In this document: positions 35,684-44,444 of the stretch, one piece after another
Layout of the letters: every line of letters starts with the position of its first letter
Position numbering within the stretch: the first letter of the stretch is position 1
Assembly (NCBI RefSeq): GCF_947241125.1
Contig: NZ_OX365700.1
Location: 3,852,461-3,916,460, forward strand
DNA from: Nitrospira tepida
GTDB lineage: Bacteria > Nitrospirota > Nitrospiria > Nitrospirales > Nitrospiraceae
DNA: 64,000 nucleotides
Direction of reading: 5' to 3'
The notes under the pieces: model-generated
Seen by the model: only the letters and a program-made list of their open reading frames with translations
Database searches by the model: none
What the model was told of the DNA's origin: nothing
Position numbers and translations under genes: made by a program

Positions 35684-36345
35684 GATGCCGACTCCTCTTC
35701 TTCGGCAAAGATTTTCCGAAGCGCCCGTTTGGCGCGATGCGCCCGGACCTTCACATTGACGACACTCCAACCCAGCAGACCAGCCGCCTCGCGCACCGAT
35801 CGCCCTTCGAGATAGACCAACGTCAGGACCATCCGGTCCTCCGCAGACAAGCGGCTCAGGGCCTTGTCCAACAGGTCCCGCGCCTCCCGGCGGCCGGCCT
35901 GCTCGCGGAACTGTTCATCGGACTCAGCCGCCAGCGCCTGTTCGATCCAGGCCTGGTGTTCGGACGCCAAGGAACTGACCGGCTGTTCCTGCCGGCCCCG
36001 CTCGCGCCAGAAGTCGTAGCAAGTCCGCACCGCAATGCCGGAGAGCCAATGCTCAAACGGAGTCCGCCCGGAGTATCCATTGAGGCCTGTAAAGACGCGG
36101 ATGAAGACATCCTGCGCCACCTCTTCCACTTGATCGAAGGGCACATGGCCCGTGACGATCTTGGCCACGTGCTGCCGATAACGCTCGATCAGCTCGGCGA
36201 AACGGTCGGTCTCCCCATCCAGAACCCGGTGGACAATCTCCTGATCATTGTGCACCGGTGTCTGCGCTCCCGCGAGGTCGAGATCAGCCACAACAGAGGA
36301 ACTGACATCCTCATCATACCTGACTCGCCGGTCGGACCACAGCAC
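35680..36345 (-). CDS. ECF sigma factor (RpoE-like)
   Basis: The sigma factor is up to 221 residues. It has region 2 (FAELIERYRQHVAKIVTGHVPFDQVEEVAQDVFIRVFTGLNGY, including the -10-reading helix) and region 4 (LDKALSRLSAEDRMVLTLVYLEGRSVREAAGLLGWSVVNVKVRAHRAKRALRKI, with a helix-turn-helix). The true start is unclear: GTG 36345 gives the longest product, and about 30 N-terminal residues may be extra. It sits at the head of the pump operon and probably controls it together with the adjacent Spy-like gene. Confidence 0.88.
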   Translation of the reverse strand: MLWSDRRVRYDEDVSSSVVADLDLAGAQTPVHNDQEIVHRVLDGETDRFAELIERYRQHVAKIVTGHVPFDQVEEVAQDVFIRVFTGLNGYSGRTPFEHWLSGIAVRTCYDFWRERGRQEQPVSSLASEHQAWIEQALAAESDEQFREQAGRREARDLLDKALSRLSAEDRMVLTLVYLEGRSVREAAGLLGWSVVNVKVRAHRAKRALRKIFAEEEESAS

Positions 36346-36366
36346 GCTGCTTCAGGCGGAGGGAGC

Positions 36367-37023
36367 TTACCCTGCATCATTCGTGACCGTCCCCGTTTCA
36401 GTCTCAAGCGCCTGTTCCCCTTCCGACTGTGCCGTCAGTTCCCCCTCTTCTCCAGATAGGGATTGCGCCTTCATGGGATGGCCGCGGTCATGCCCTCGAT
36501 GGGCGCGATGCATCCGTTCCAGAATCGCTTTCTGCTTCTCCCGCTGCTCAGGCGAGAGAACCGCTACAAGCTCGCGCCTGGCCTTGATCCCGATCATGTC
36601 TAGGTTCGCGTCGAGCATCGCCCGTTCTTTCACCTTTGCCTCAATCGCCGCCAACTCCGTTTTGTCGTCCAAGACCAGAGCCCGAAGCTCCCGCTCGGCC
36701 ACCTTCACATCCGCCTTGTCGCGAATCCTCGCCCGGTCCTGATCGAGCGACAGGGCCTTGATCTTGGCCACCTGCTCCTCGGTCAAACCCAGCTCCTCTT
36801 GATGCCTGAGCAGCAGACGGACCAGGCGATGCGCGCTGCCTCCATGCCCGGCCATGCCGTGGTGGACCGCCGCATAGCCATGACCGTACTTCTTCATGCC
36901 GACGCCGTGCGCCCCGCCTCGCCAGCAGCCGCTTCCCCCGTCCGCCCAGGCCACGGAGGCCAGGCCTCCGAGCACGACCGCCGCTGCAATCCCGACCATG
37001 ATCCGTTTGATTCCCCTGTTCAT
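36367..37023 (-). CDS. Periplasmic Spy/CpxP-family (LTXXQ) protein
   Basis: This 218-residue exported protein has a signal peptide (cleavage near AWA-DGG). A Gly/His-rich segment (residues about 35-65, CWRGGAHGVGMKKYGHGYAAVHHGMAGHGGSAH) could bind metal. A helical Spy-like domain follows, with the LTEEQ motif (ELGLTEEQVAKIKAL) and a second LSPEQREKQKAI. An acidic tail follows. Spy/CpxP proteins chaperone or sense misfolding in the periplasm. It lies 22 bp upstream of the sigma gene and is likely in the same regulon. Confidence 0.82.
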   Translation of the reverse strand: MNRGIKRIMVGIAAAVVLGGLASVAWADGGSGCWRGGAHGVGMKKYGHGYAAVHHGMAGHGGSAHRLVRLLLRHQEELGLTEEQVAKIKALSLDQDRARIRDKADVKVAERELRALVLDDKTELAAIEAKVKERAMLDANLDMIGIKARRELVAVLSPEQREKQKAILERMHRAHRGHDRGHPMKAQSLSGEEGELTAQSEGEQALETETGTVTNDAG

Positions 37024-37298
37024 CGTAATGACCTCCCTACCAACCTTTGGTTGAACCGGCGGCTCATCGAGGAGCCGTTCGCCCCCTCATTTACCAAGTC
37101 GTCTCTAAGAAGAAAAAGGTTACAGCACCGCTTCATGGTCAGGGTCTGGTAAGCCGGGCTTGATTGATCATATAGTTATCTTTTCGGGCCATATTTACCC
37201 AGGGATCAAGAAGGGAAAGCCGGCCCATTATCGCGTGTCCTGGAAGAGATACCTGGCAAAAGGCCGTTCAGAATCATCATGAGAAGAGGGAGGGACCT

Positions 37299-37733
37299 AT
37301 GCGACGGCTGATTCAATTGTGCGCCCTTTCCATGCTGCTGATGGGACTCAGCGGCTGCAGCTACCTGTTCTACCCCCACGCGAAGGAGTTTGCGGCGAAG
37401 GCGAAGGGGGCGACCGGCGTGGAGACGTTGATCAATCTGACCAACATGATGGAGGGGGGCGCGAAGGCCGCGAGGGCCGGCAAGGGGTACGATCAGGCGC
37501 TGAACGACCTTCACAACCAGTTCCATGCGCTCGATGACAACCTCTGTTGCGTGGAGAAGGCGGTGCAAGCGCAACCGGCCTACGCGCTGGCGGTGACGCA
37601 CAACAAGGAACTGTGGGCCATTTTCAAGCGGGTCTGGAAGTTCAAGGAGGATCAGCCACAGCGCGAGCAACACTTGGATCTGTTCGCCGCCGAGGTCAAG
37701 GAGCTGCGCGACACACTCCAGAGGTTGAAATAA
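37299..37733 (+). CDS. Small lipoprotein
   Basis: This 144-residue protein has a lipoprotein signal (MRRLIQLCALSMLLMGLSGC, lipobox LSGC). The mature part is helical and amphipathic (AKEFAAKAKGATGVETLINLTNMMEGGAKAAR...DQPQREQHLDLFAAEVKELRDTLQRL). No family is recognised. A GGGAGGG site precedes the ATG. The 5' flank (37024-37298) separates it from the divergent Spy-like gene. Confidence 0.75.
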   Translation: MRRLIQLCALSMLLMGLSGCSYLFYPHAKEFAAKAKGATGVETLINLTNMMEGGAKAARAGKGYDQALNDLHNQFHALDDNLCCVEKAVQAQPAYALAVTHNKELWAIFKRVWKFKEDQPQREQHLDLFAAEVKELRDTLQRLK

Positions 37734-37806
37734 CCGGCTTGCAGCGCGGTCTCGTTCCAATATTGGGCCGGCCATTCGGCGAGACCGCACCGACCGAGAC
37801 AGTCGT

Positions 37807-38286
37807 ATGGCAGACAAGCCTAGGGCGTTCAACCAGACGTTTCGCCTCACCCGTCTCTTCCACGTGCCGCGGGAACAGCTCTTCGCCGCCTGGACAAACC
37901 CGCAGGCGTTGATGCGCTGGTTCTCGCCATCAAGCGACTATTCGACGCCGTCGGCCGAGGTGGACCTTCGGGTCGGCGGCCGGTACCGCATCGAGATGAA
38001 GGCGGCGGACGGCTCGCTGTACACTGCCAGGGGCCTCTATCGCGAGATACGCCCGCCGGAGCGGCTGGTCTTCACCTGGGCCTGGGAGGGCAGCAGGTGC
38101 GGCGGACGGGGTTTGACTGAATTCTACGACACGTTGGTGACGCTGGAGTTTCAAACCGTCCCCGGCGGGACCGAGCTGACATTGCTTCATGAGCGGTTCC
38201 CGACCGCGGAAGAACGCGACCGTCACCGGACCGGATGGACCGGTTGCCTGGATCGTCTGGCGCAGGTGCTTGGCGAACAAGCCTGA
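37807..38286 (+). CDS. SRPBCC (AHSA1/START-like) domain protein
   Basis: This 159-residue single-domain protein has the AHSA1 pattern: FRLTRLFHVPREQLFAAWTNPQALMRWF near the start, then VDLRVGGRYRIEMKAADGSLYTARGLYREIRPPERLVFTWAWE, and a C-terminal helix HRTGWTGCLDRLAQVL. These helix-grip proteins bind hydrophobic ligands or act as co-chaperone domains. It may share a transcript with the glycosylase gene 47 bp downstream. Confidence 0.88.
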   Translation: MADKPRAFNQTFRLTRLFHVPREQLFAAWTNPQALMRWFSPSSDYSTPSAEVDLRVGGRYRIEMKAADGSLYTARGLYREIRPPERLVFTWAWEGSRCGGRGLTEFYDTLVTLEFQTVPGGTELTLLHERFPTAEERDRHRTGWTGCLDRLAQVLGEQA

Positions 38287-38332
38287 TTGGCGGGCCAAGG
38301 TCTGACCCGACCGGCCCTGGCACAGATCTGCC

Positions 38333-39244
38333 ATGCCCGAACTGCCCGATTTGACCATCTATTGCGAGGCACTGGAGCGTGTTGCAGTAGGGCATCGGCT
38401 GCTGCATATCACGCTCGCGAGTCCCTTTTTGCTCCGCACTGTCGAGCCGTCGCTGGCAGAAACCGAAGGCAAGCTGCTGCGAGCCGTCCGACTGATCGGC
38501 AAACGGCTGGTCTTCGAGCTGGAGGACGAACTCTTTCTCCTGCTCCATCTGATGATCGCCGGGCGCCTGCATCGGAAACCGGCCGGGGCCAAGGTCCCCG
38601 GCAGGATCGGCTTGGCTGCATTTGAGTTTGCCGAGGGCACGTTGCTCCTGACCGAGGCCGGCAGCAAGAAGCGCGCGGCGTTACACGTGGTCCGAGGCTT
38701 GGCCGGCTTGGACCAGTTTCGTTCGGGCGGCATCGAGCCGCTGGAGGCGGATCTTGCGGCTTTTCAGGCGGCCCTCGCCCGCGAGAACCATACGCTCAAG
38801 CGGGCCCTGACCGATCCCCGGCTATTCAGCGGCATCGGTAACGCCTATTCCGACGAGATCCTGCATCGCGCCCGCTTGTCTCCGGCGAAACTCACATCGA
38901 CCCTCTCCCCGGAGGAGATCGTTCGTCTGTTCGAGGCCACTCAATCGACCTTGCGGGAGTGGATCGTCCGCCTGCGTGAAGAGACCGGCGACCGGTTCCC
39001 GGAATCCGTGACCGCGTTTCGAGCAGACATGGCCGTGCATGGCCGTTATCGGCAACCCTGCCCCATCTGCGGTACGCCGATCCAACGCATCCGCTACGCA
39101 GAGAATGAGTGCAACTACTGCGCGACCTGCCAAACCGGAGGCAAGCTGCTGGCGGATCGAGGCCTCTCCCGGTTGCTTGGGGCCGATTGGCCTCGGACTG
39201 TGGAGCAACTCGAACTCCACAAGACCACATCACGATCGACTTGA
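38333..39244 (+). CDS. Fpg/Nei-family DNA glycosylase
   Basis: This 303-residue base-excision repair enzyme starts MPELPD, giving the N-terminal Pro catalytic residue and Glu after Met removal. The conserved Lys lies in RLIGKRLVFELED. The helix-two-turns-helix DNA-binding region is DPRLFSGIGNAYSDEILHRARLSP. A C-terminal Cys-x2-Cys...Cys-x2-Cys zinc finger (CPICG...CNYCATC) is intact. Whether it favours oxidised purines (MutM) or pyrimidines (Nei) cannot be read. Confidence 0.93.
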   Translation: MPELPDLTIYCEALERVAVGHRLLHITLASPFLLRTVEPSLAETEGKLLRAVRLIGKRLVFELEDELFLLLHLMIAGRLHRKPAGAKVPGRIGLAAFEFAEGTLLLTEAGSKKRAALHVVRGLAGLDQFRSGGIEPLEADLAAFQAALARENHTLKRALTDPRLFSGIGNAYSDEILHRARLSPAKLTSTLSPEEIVRLFEATQSTLREWIVRLREETGDRFPESVTAFRADMAVHGRYRQPCPICGTPIQRIRYAENECNYCATCQTGGKLLADRGLSRLLGADWPRTVEQLELHKTTSRST

Positions 39245-39333
39245 GCCGACTGCCAGACCAGGATAGGATTCCGTGGCTAACGCAATTCCAGATTGAGAAT
39301 CTGGGTCGAGCTTCAGGGAAGGAGAGATCCATC

Positions 39334-40188
39334 ATGTCGCAAGATCCGCAGCAGGTCATCGAGGCGCAACGTCAGGACTGGAATCGTGTGGCGGCCGGGT
39401 GGGAGAAATGGGATGAGATGTTTGACCGCAGCATGGCCTTTCTCAACCACCGGCTGATCGCGGATGCCCGGTTGCGGCAGGGACAGCAGGTGTTAGACCT
39501 GGGCTCCGGCACAGGCTATCCTGCCCTTTTGGCGGCGCAGGTAGTCAGACCTCAGGGACAAGTCGTCGGCATCGACCTCGCGGACGACATGCTGGCTGCC
39601 GCCAGGCGCAAGGCCGCGAGGCTCGGTCTCTCCAACGTCGAGTTTCGAACCGGCGACGTGACGACCTTGCCGTTTCCATCTGGCTCGTTCGATGCCGTGA
39701 CCTCGCGCTTTTGCCTGATGTTCCTTCCCGAGATTCCCAAAGCCGTCGCGGAGATCGCCCGCGTGTTGAAGCCGGGCGGCCATCTGGCGGCGGCGGTCTG
39801 GTCGGCCCCCGAAAAGAACCCCTATCTCCGTATCCCGATGGATGTCATCAAGCAATTGATCGAGCTGCCTCCGCCCGATCCGCAGGCCCCGGGGATCTTC
39901 CGTTTGGCGAAATCGGGGGACCTGATGGGCATGATCCAGCAGGCCGGGCTCTCCAGCCTGTCGGAAGAAGAATTCGTGGCGGACGTGCAACTGACCTCAG
40001 GCCGTGAATACTTTTCGAGCCTGATGGAGATCGCGGCACCCATCCAGAACCTGTTCGCGAAACTGTCCCCATCGCAACAGGCCGAGGCGGAAAAGCGGAT
40101 CGTTCAGTCCGTGGAACAGTACCGGCGTGGAGAGGCCGTCTCGCTGCCGATCGCCGCCCGGTTCGTCGCCGCCGTCAAACCAACATGA
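39334..40188 (+). CDS. SAM-dependent methyltransferase (UbiE/Methyltransf_11 type)
   Basis: This 284-residue class I methyltransferase has the SAM motif VLDLGSGTGYPALLAAQVVR (residues about 50-69) with GIDLADDMLAAARRKAARLG as motif II, and LPFPSGSFDAVTSRFCLMFL as motif IV. The C-terminal part is helical, with no metal motif. The ATG at 39334 has a GGAGAG site 8 nt upstream; a longer reading frame begins upstream inside the glycosylase gene and is not used. It overlaps the next gene by four bases. The substrate is unknown. Confidence 0.88.
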   Translation: MSQDPQQVIEAQRQDWNRVAAGWEKWDEMFDRSMAFLNHRLIADARLRQGQQVLDLGSGTGYPALLAAQVVRPQGQVVGIDLADDMLAAARRKAARLGLSNVEFRTGDVTTLPFPSGSFDAVTSRFCLMFLPEIPKAVAEIARVLKPGGHLAAAVWSAPEKNPYLRIPMDVIKQLIELPPPDPQAPGIFRLAKSGDLMGMIQQAGLSSLSEEEFVADVQLTSGREYFSSLMEIAAPIQNLFAKLSPSQQAEAEKRIVQSVEQYRRGEAVSLPIAARFVAAVKPT

Positions 40189-40577
40189 GCGCCGTCATGC
40201 CCCGCAAGCCGGCCGGCAAATCGACCCTAAAATCCAATCGTACGTCAGTACGCAAATCCGCTCCCGCGCCAGATCGCAAATCAGACGGCTTCACGGAGTT
40301 CGTGCTGGATCAACTGGCGGAGGTGCGCGGGGTGACCTGTCGCGCCATGTTCGGTGGCTACGGCTTGTATCAGAATGCGACGTTCTTCGGCATCATCCAT
40401 CGCGGTCGGCTCTACTTCAAAACCGACGAGCGCACGCGCACGGCCTATGTCGCCCGCGGCATGAAGCCCTTTCGACCGAATTCGAAACAAACGCTCAAGA
40501 GCTATTACGAAGTGCCGGTGGAGGTGATTGAGGACGCGGAGCAACTTGTCACCTGGGCGACACAGGCTTCGGCTTAA
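40185..40577 (+). CDS. TfoX N-terminal domain protein
   Basis: This 130-residue protein has a basic, low-complexity N-terminal tail (residues 1-35) and the TfoX-N fold: FTEFVLDQLAEVRGVTCRAMFGGYGLYQNATFFGIIHRGRLYFKTDERTR. TfoX-N proteins include the competence regulator Sxy, but stand-alone short forms are widespread without known role. Its stop codon TAA is part of the TTAA target duplicated by MITE copy B1. Confidence 0.9.
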   Translation: MSAVMPRKPAGKSTLKSNRTSVRKSAPAPDRKSDGFTEFVLDQLAEVRGVTCRAMFGGYGLYQNATFFGIIHRGRLYFKTDERTRTAYVARGMKPFRPNSKQTLKSYYEVPVEVIEDAEQLVTWATQASA

Positions 40578-40869
40578 CCCGCATTATTCATGAACGCTTC
40601 TGCTGCTTAGGCCCATTGCAACAGAAGCGCAACGGGCACCCCGATTCGCCGCTGCGACAGAGCCAACATGAGAAGTCGAAGGCAAAGTGCCTCTCCGCCG
40701 CGATGTGATCGAACGCGGCGGCTCAAGCGAAGCTTGGTATGGCGGGCGTGCTCGCCGCTCAGTCCCTCGACGTACTGTTGCAAGTACGCCTTGGTCCTTC
40801 GCGGCTGTGCTTGCCCGTCTCGCCTGGCGACTGCGCGATTTCGCGACGAACCGTCATGAATAATGTGGG
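40578..40869. mobile_element. Family B MITE, copy B1
   Basis: This 292-bp non-coding element has 16-bp terminal inverted repeats (CCCRCATTATTCATGA, one difference). It is flanked by duplicated TTAA (40574-40577 and 40870-40873). The left TTAA contains the stop codon of the TfoX-like gene. It carries several internal hairpins, including CGTACT GTTGCA AGTACG at 40771-40788. No transposase is encoded. The YTAR target and four-base duplication suggest mobilisation by an IS5-type transposase. Confidence 0.85.
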
Positions 40870-40977
40870 TTAACAGCGGGCGTCACTCTGTCATTGCCGG
40901 ATCTGTTCTCGCCGCCCGCTTTCTTCATGTCCGATAGGGCCTCCCTGGCATCGGCGTCAGCTCCCTAATATAGCCAC

Positions 40978-41010
40978 GTATCGAATCTGATACAGACTGT
41001 ATCCATTTTG
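40978..41010 (+). promoter_or_regulatory. GTATC dyad motif upstream of the subtilase gene
   Basis: A perfect dyad GTATC-N6-GATAC (40978-40993) is followed by a further CTGTATC. Nearly the same sequence, in the same orientation relative to the gene, lies upstream of the metzincin gene at 50951-50979. It lies about 230 bp before the subtilase ATG. A regulator binding site is likely. Confidence 0.55.
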
Positions 41011-41237
41011 TTCTCGTTGCCGCCGGAGATAGCTCAATAGAAATACCCGTATTATTATCGCCGCCTTCACGATCCTCTCGATTTTATCGACGCCTCCGAA
41101 ACAAGCCGCAGCGAATGGTACCGGCACAGGAGTTGCTGTACTCGAGTGTGAGTCGTATTCGCCGGCCGCTCCAGTCGCTTACCAGCCGGCTGCCTTCAGC
41201 ATCCATGACCATGTGATGAAGAGGAGGAACAGACACG

Positions 41238-43427
41238 ATGGATATCCAAAAGCCCAAAGTGAAGCAGGAGACCAAATACTCCTATACCAACAAGTTCAGC
41301 AAGAAGACCATCACGTTTCACCCAAAGAGCGATGAAGTGATGGCGACATTCCAACCCCACGCCACTGAAGATATGGCCCGAGATGTCATGGCGACGACCA
41401 TGTTGCCCCTCAGTCAAGGCATGAATCTCGACCGCGGCTTTGCCGTGTTTCAGACTGCTCCAGGACAGGACGTGGCCGCCGCGAGAGACTCGCTAGGCGC
41501 AAGTCCGAGAATTGTCAACACCATCCCGGTGTTGATCGACAATGAGGGGCTAACGCGATACTTTTTGCCGGATGAATTGACGGTTCAGTTTCGCGATGGA
41601 GTAAGCCAGAAAGAAGCCGAGCGCCTGATCAAATCCAAGGGATGTCAGATCGTCGCAAGGCAGCGTACGCCCGGTTATTACACGCTCACCGTGCCGGAAG
41701 GTAAAGGCTTGTTTGAGACCCTCCGTGAGTTCTCTCAGCTCGACGAAGTTGCTTTTGCCGAACCGAGCGAGGCCGGATTTAATGACGCCCTCGCCTACCT
41801 TCCCGACGATCCCCATTTTCCAAGACTCTGGGGGTTACACAACACGGGCCAAGTTGTGAACGGCGTCACGGGAACGGCAGATGCCGATATCGATGCGACT
41901 GAGGCCTGGGATATTACCCGAGGGAACCCGGACGTCGTCGTCGCCGTGATCGACACCGGCGCCGATCTCGACCATCCAGACCTGGTAGCCAACTTTCTGC
42001 CACGCGGCTCCGAAGACTGGGACTTCGCCGACGCTGCGGACCCGTCGCCAGACGACAGCAACGGTCACGGCACCCATGTCGCCGGCACCGCCGCGGGCGT
42101 CGATAACACAGCCGGTGTGATCGGTGTGGCGCCGCGTTGCCGACTCATGCCGCTTCGGGTGAACCTCACATCCGGAATGAACCAAAACCGTGCCGATGCG
42201 ATCAATTATGTCGCTTCCCAGGCCGTCGCCAATCCGACTCGGCGATACGTCATCAACTGTAGCTGGAGGATGAACGGGGACCATACGGGAGTGCATCACG
42301 CCATTGTGAACGCGGTCGGCAAGAACGTTATCGTCGTCTTCGCGGCCGGCAACGCCAATGCTGATATCGACGTGACCCCGCAATACCCGGCTGTCTATCC
42401 CGAAGTGATCGCTGTGGCCGCAACCAATCAGCAGGATCGCCGCGCGGCATTTTCGAATTACGGCACAAAGGTGGACGTCTCCGCTCCCGGAGTCAATGTC
42501 TACTCGACCTATCCCAACGACAATTATGCATTCCTCGACGGCACTTCTATGGCCTCGCCTCATGTGGCCGGCCTGGCGGCGTTGGTCTGGTCCAGAAACC
42601 AGACTCTTACCAACCAGCAGGTTCGAAAGATCATCGAGGACACGTGCGACAACATTGATGTGAAGAATCCCGGCTACGCGGGCAAACTCGGCAAAGGTCG
42701 CATCAATGCCTTCAGGGCCTTGTTGGCCACGCCGTTACCACCCATCCGCTTCCAGGTTGTGAGAAAGCTGGCATTTCCACAGAAGAACAGTGGATCCAGC
42801 ACCGGCCTCGCCTATGCCCGACTCATACGGATCGGAGCGACGCTCAGATCGGCGCTGCTGTTTCTCACGCAACAGCCGTTCTCGGAGCATATTTACTATC
42901 TGAATCCCACCAGCGGCACGGTGATGGGTAAAATCGACCCCACCGCCAACGATACCATCGGGAGCCTCGAATGGGATGGCAGCAAGATCCGAGTCGCAAA
43001 CGTCACCACAGGTTCAGGCTCCATCAATACCATCGACCCGAACACGGGGGCTCAGGTAGGTTCCATTCTGGTCCCCCCTGGGCGTGGTGAGGGGCTCGCC
43101 TATGACGGCATCTACCTCTATTACTCGACCATCACGCGAATCCATGTCATCAACCCCATCACGGGTGTCGTGGTGCGGTCATTCCCTCCTCCCGGAGGAG
43201 ACTGCCGATCTCTCACCTATGGAAAGGAGTACTTGTTCAGCGGCAACTCCGCGGCAGGAACCATCACGGTGTTCAACCGAAACACCTTGGCCATGCGCGG
43301 GACCATTACCGCTCCAGGTGGGGGAACCGCCAAGGTTGAGGGTTTGGCGTTTAACCCGGTCACGAATGAGCTGTTTATCGCCAATCAAAGCGAAAATGTG
43401 ATCTACGTGGGGGTTGTTGGCCTTTAA
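41238..43427 (+). CDS. Subtilisin-like serine protease (S8) with beta-rich tail
   Basis: This 729-residue protease has no classical signal peptide. An N-terminal prodomain-like region (residues about 85-180, FLPDELTVQFRDGVSQKEAERLIKSKGCQIV) precedes the catalytic domain with Asp (VVAVIDTGADLDHPDL), His (NGHGTHVAGTAAG), oxyanion Asn (VVFAAGNAN) and Ser (LDGTSMASPHVAGLAAL). The last 220 residues form repeated NxxTGxVxGxI blades suggesting a beta-propeller. All catalytic residues are intact. A GAGGAGG site precedes the ATG. It shares an upstream dyad with the metzincin gene, so the two may be co-regulated. Confidence 0.93.
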   Translation: MDIQKPKVKQETKYSYTNKFSKKTITFHPKSDEVMATFQPHATEDMARDVMATTMLPLSQGMNLDRGFAVFQTAPGQDVAAARDSLGASPRIVNTIPVLIDNEGLTRYFLPDELTVQFRDGVSQKEAERLIKSKGCQIVARQRTPGYYTLTVPEGKGLFETLREFSQLDEVAFAEPSEAGFNDALAYLPDDPHFPRLWGLHNTGQVVNGVTGTADADIDATEAWDITRGNPDVVVAVIDTGADLDHPDLVANFLPRGSEDWDFADAADPSPDDSNGHGTHVAGTAAGVDNTAGVIGVAPRCRLMPLRVNLTSGMNQNRADAINYVASQAVANPTRRYVINCSWRMNGDHTGVHHAIVNAVGKNVIVVFAAGNANADIDVTPQYPAVYPEVIAVAATNQQDRRAAFSNYGTKVDVSAPGVNVYSTYPNDNYAFLDGTSMASPHVAGLAALVWSRNQTLTNQQVRKIIEDTCDNIDVKNPGYAGKLGKGRINAFRALLATPLPPIRFQVVRKLAFPQKNSGSSTGLAYARLIRIGATLRSALLFLTQQPFSEHIYYLNPTSGTVMGKIDPTANDTIGSLEWDGSKIRVANVTTGSGSINTIDPNTGAQVGSILVPPGRGEGLAYDGIYLYYSTITRIHVINPITGVVVRSFPPPGGDCRSLTYGKEYLFSGNSAAGTITVFNRNTLAMRGTITAPGGGTAKVEGLAFNPVTNELFIANQSENVIYVGVVGL

Positions 43428-43482
43428 GAAAAGCGCGAGCGGCGAGGTTCCCTCAGGGGAACGTGTTCTTTCACGTTTGGTC

Positions 43483-43515
43483 AGCCAGCCGATCACTGAA
43501 ACTGATTGGCTGGCT
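43483..43515 (+). terminator. Hairpin terminator after the subtilase gene
   Basis: A 13-bp stem with one G-T pair (AGCCAGCCGATCA / TGATTGGCTGGCT, 7-base loop) lies 56 bp after the subtilase stop. Two smaller hairpins precede it (near 43447-43462 and 43460-43475). Confidence 0.55.
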
Positions 43516-43645
43516 CGCAAGGCGGGACATTTTCGCCCCCCATCCGCGAATGGCCGGGAGAGGACCGCTGCTGAGTAGCCATTCATTGGGCAGGCTGCGA
43601 GTCCTTCAAGGGGAATGAACGGTGAGTAGGAAGTAGGAATGACAC

Positions 43646-44437
43646 TCAATAGGCTTGCTCCAACTCCGTCGTGGACATGGACGTTTCGCAGGTTTCTCCG
43701 GGAAGGATTTTGATGAACCGTTCGACCACGATGACAGGCTGCTCGCCGGCTCCCTCCATTTTTGGTCGCCGGACGACGCGAGCCTCCAGGTTCGCCAACA
43801 ACCATTGGCCCGGCTCCTGTTGCAGCTTGAGATACGTAACTTCGAGCGCCACGTTGTCCTGCTCCGTGGCCACCGGGAATGTGCGCCCGGTGAAGCATTC
43901 CTTCAGCCTGCCAGCGTCCGCATAGTACGAGTACAGTCCGCGGAGCAGCAACCTCGGTTCCAACGGCTCGACCGTCTTCTGGCGTGTGAGATCGTAATTC
44001 AGCTCCGATGCGATCGGCCGTCCCTTCTGATCCAGCTTGCGGAGCAGATCCGGGCGGACGACGGTAAAGCTCTCTCTGGCTCCGCGACTGCCTCGTAAAC
44101 TCAGCTTGCGGCGATCCGCGGAGAAGGACCAGAGACCGATCTCGTCGAACCTGTCCGTTTCTCCCGCCGCGACCGGCTTTTCCAGATAGGTGGTCCTCAG
44201 GAAGAACAGTCCATCCGGCCACAGGTTGAGCTGGTAGCGGATGCCTGCACAGTCGGCACAGGGAAGATTCCCGACAAACGTGGCCGGCAGCCGGAATCCA
44301 GATGGTGTCTTTGGCGAACCAGCGGGCGGGGCACCGGAACGGATCTCCTGTAGTTGCCGAACGGTCGGTGATTCCGCACACCCGGCCAACATGGCCCAGA
44401 GCATCAACGCCGGCATCACCCACGGGAGTAGTTTCAT
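43646..44437 (-). CDS. NlpE-like lipoprotein
   Basis: This 263-residue lipoprotein (lipobox LAGC, residues 17-20) has an NlpE N-terminal domain recognised by the FVGNLPCADCAGIRYQLNLWPDG segment with its CxxC pair and by DRFDEIGLWSFSADRRKLSLRG. In enterobacteria NlpE senses surface and copper stress and signals to CpxA. The second half has YSYYADAGRLKECFTGRTFPV. No Cpx genes are visible here, so the partner is unknown. It starts 8 bp after the stop of htpX and probably shares its transcript. Confidence 0.82.
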   Translation of the reverse strand: MKLLPWVMPALMLWAMLAGCAESPTVRQLQEIRSGAPPAGSPKTPSGFRLPATFVGNLPCADCAGIRYQLNLWPDGLFFLRTTYLEKPVAAGETDRFDEIGLWSFSADRRKLSLRGSRGARESFTVVRPDLLRKLDQKGRPIASELNYDLTRQKTVEPLEPRLLLRGLYSYYADAGRLKECFTGRTFPVATEQDNVALEVTYLKLQQEPGQWLLANLEARVVRRPKMEGAGEQPVIVVERFIKILPGETCETSMSTTELEQAY

Positions 44438-44444
44438 ACGCGCC

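Noticed and set aside
43179..44423. 414-codon open frame on the minus strand over the NlpE-like gene
   Set aside because: It is out of frame with the clear lipoprotein gene and lacks recognisable motifs.
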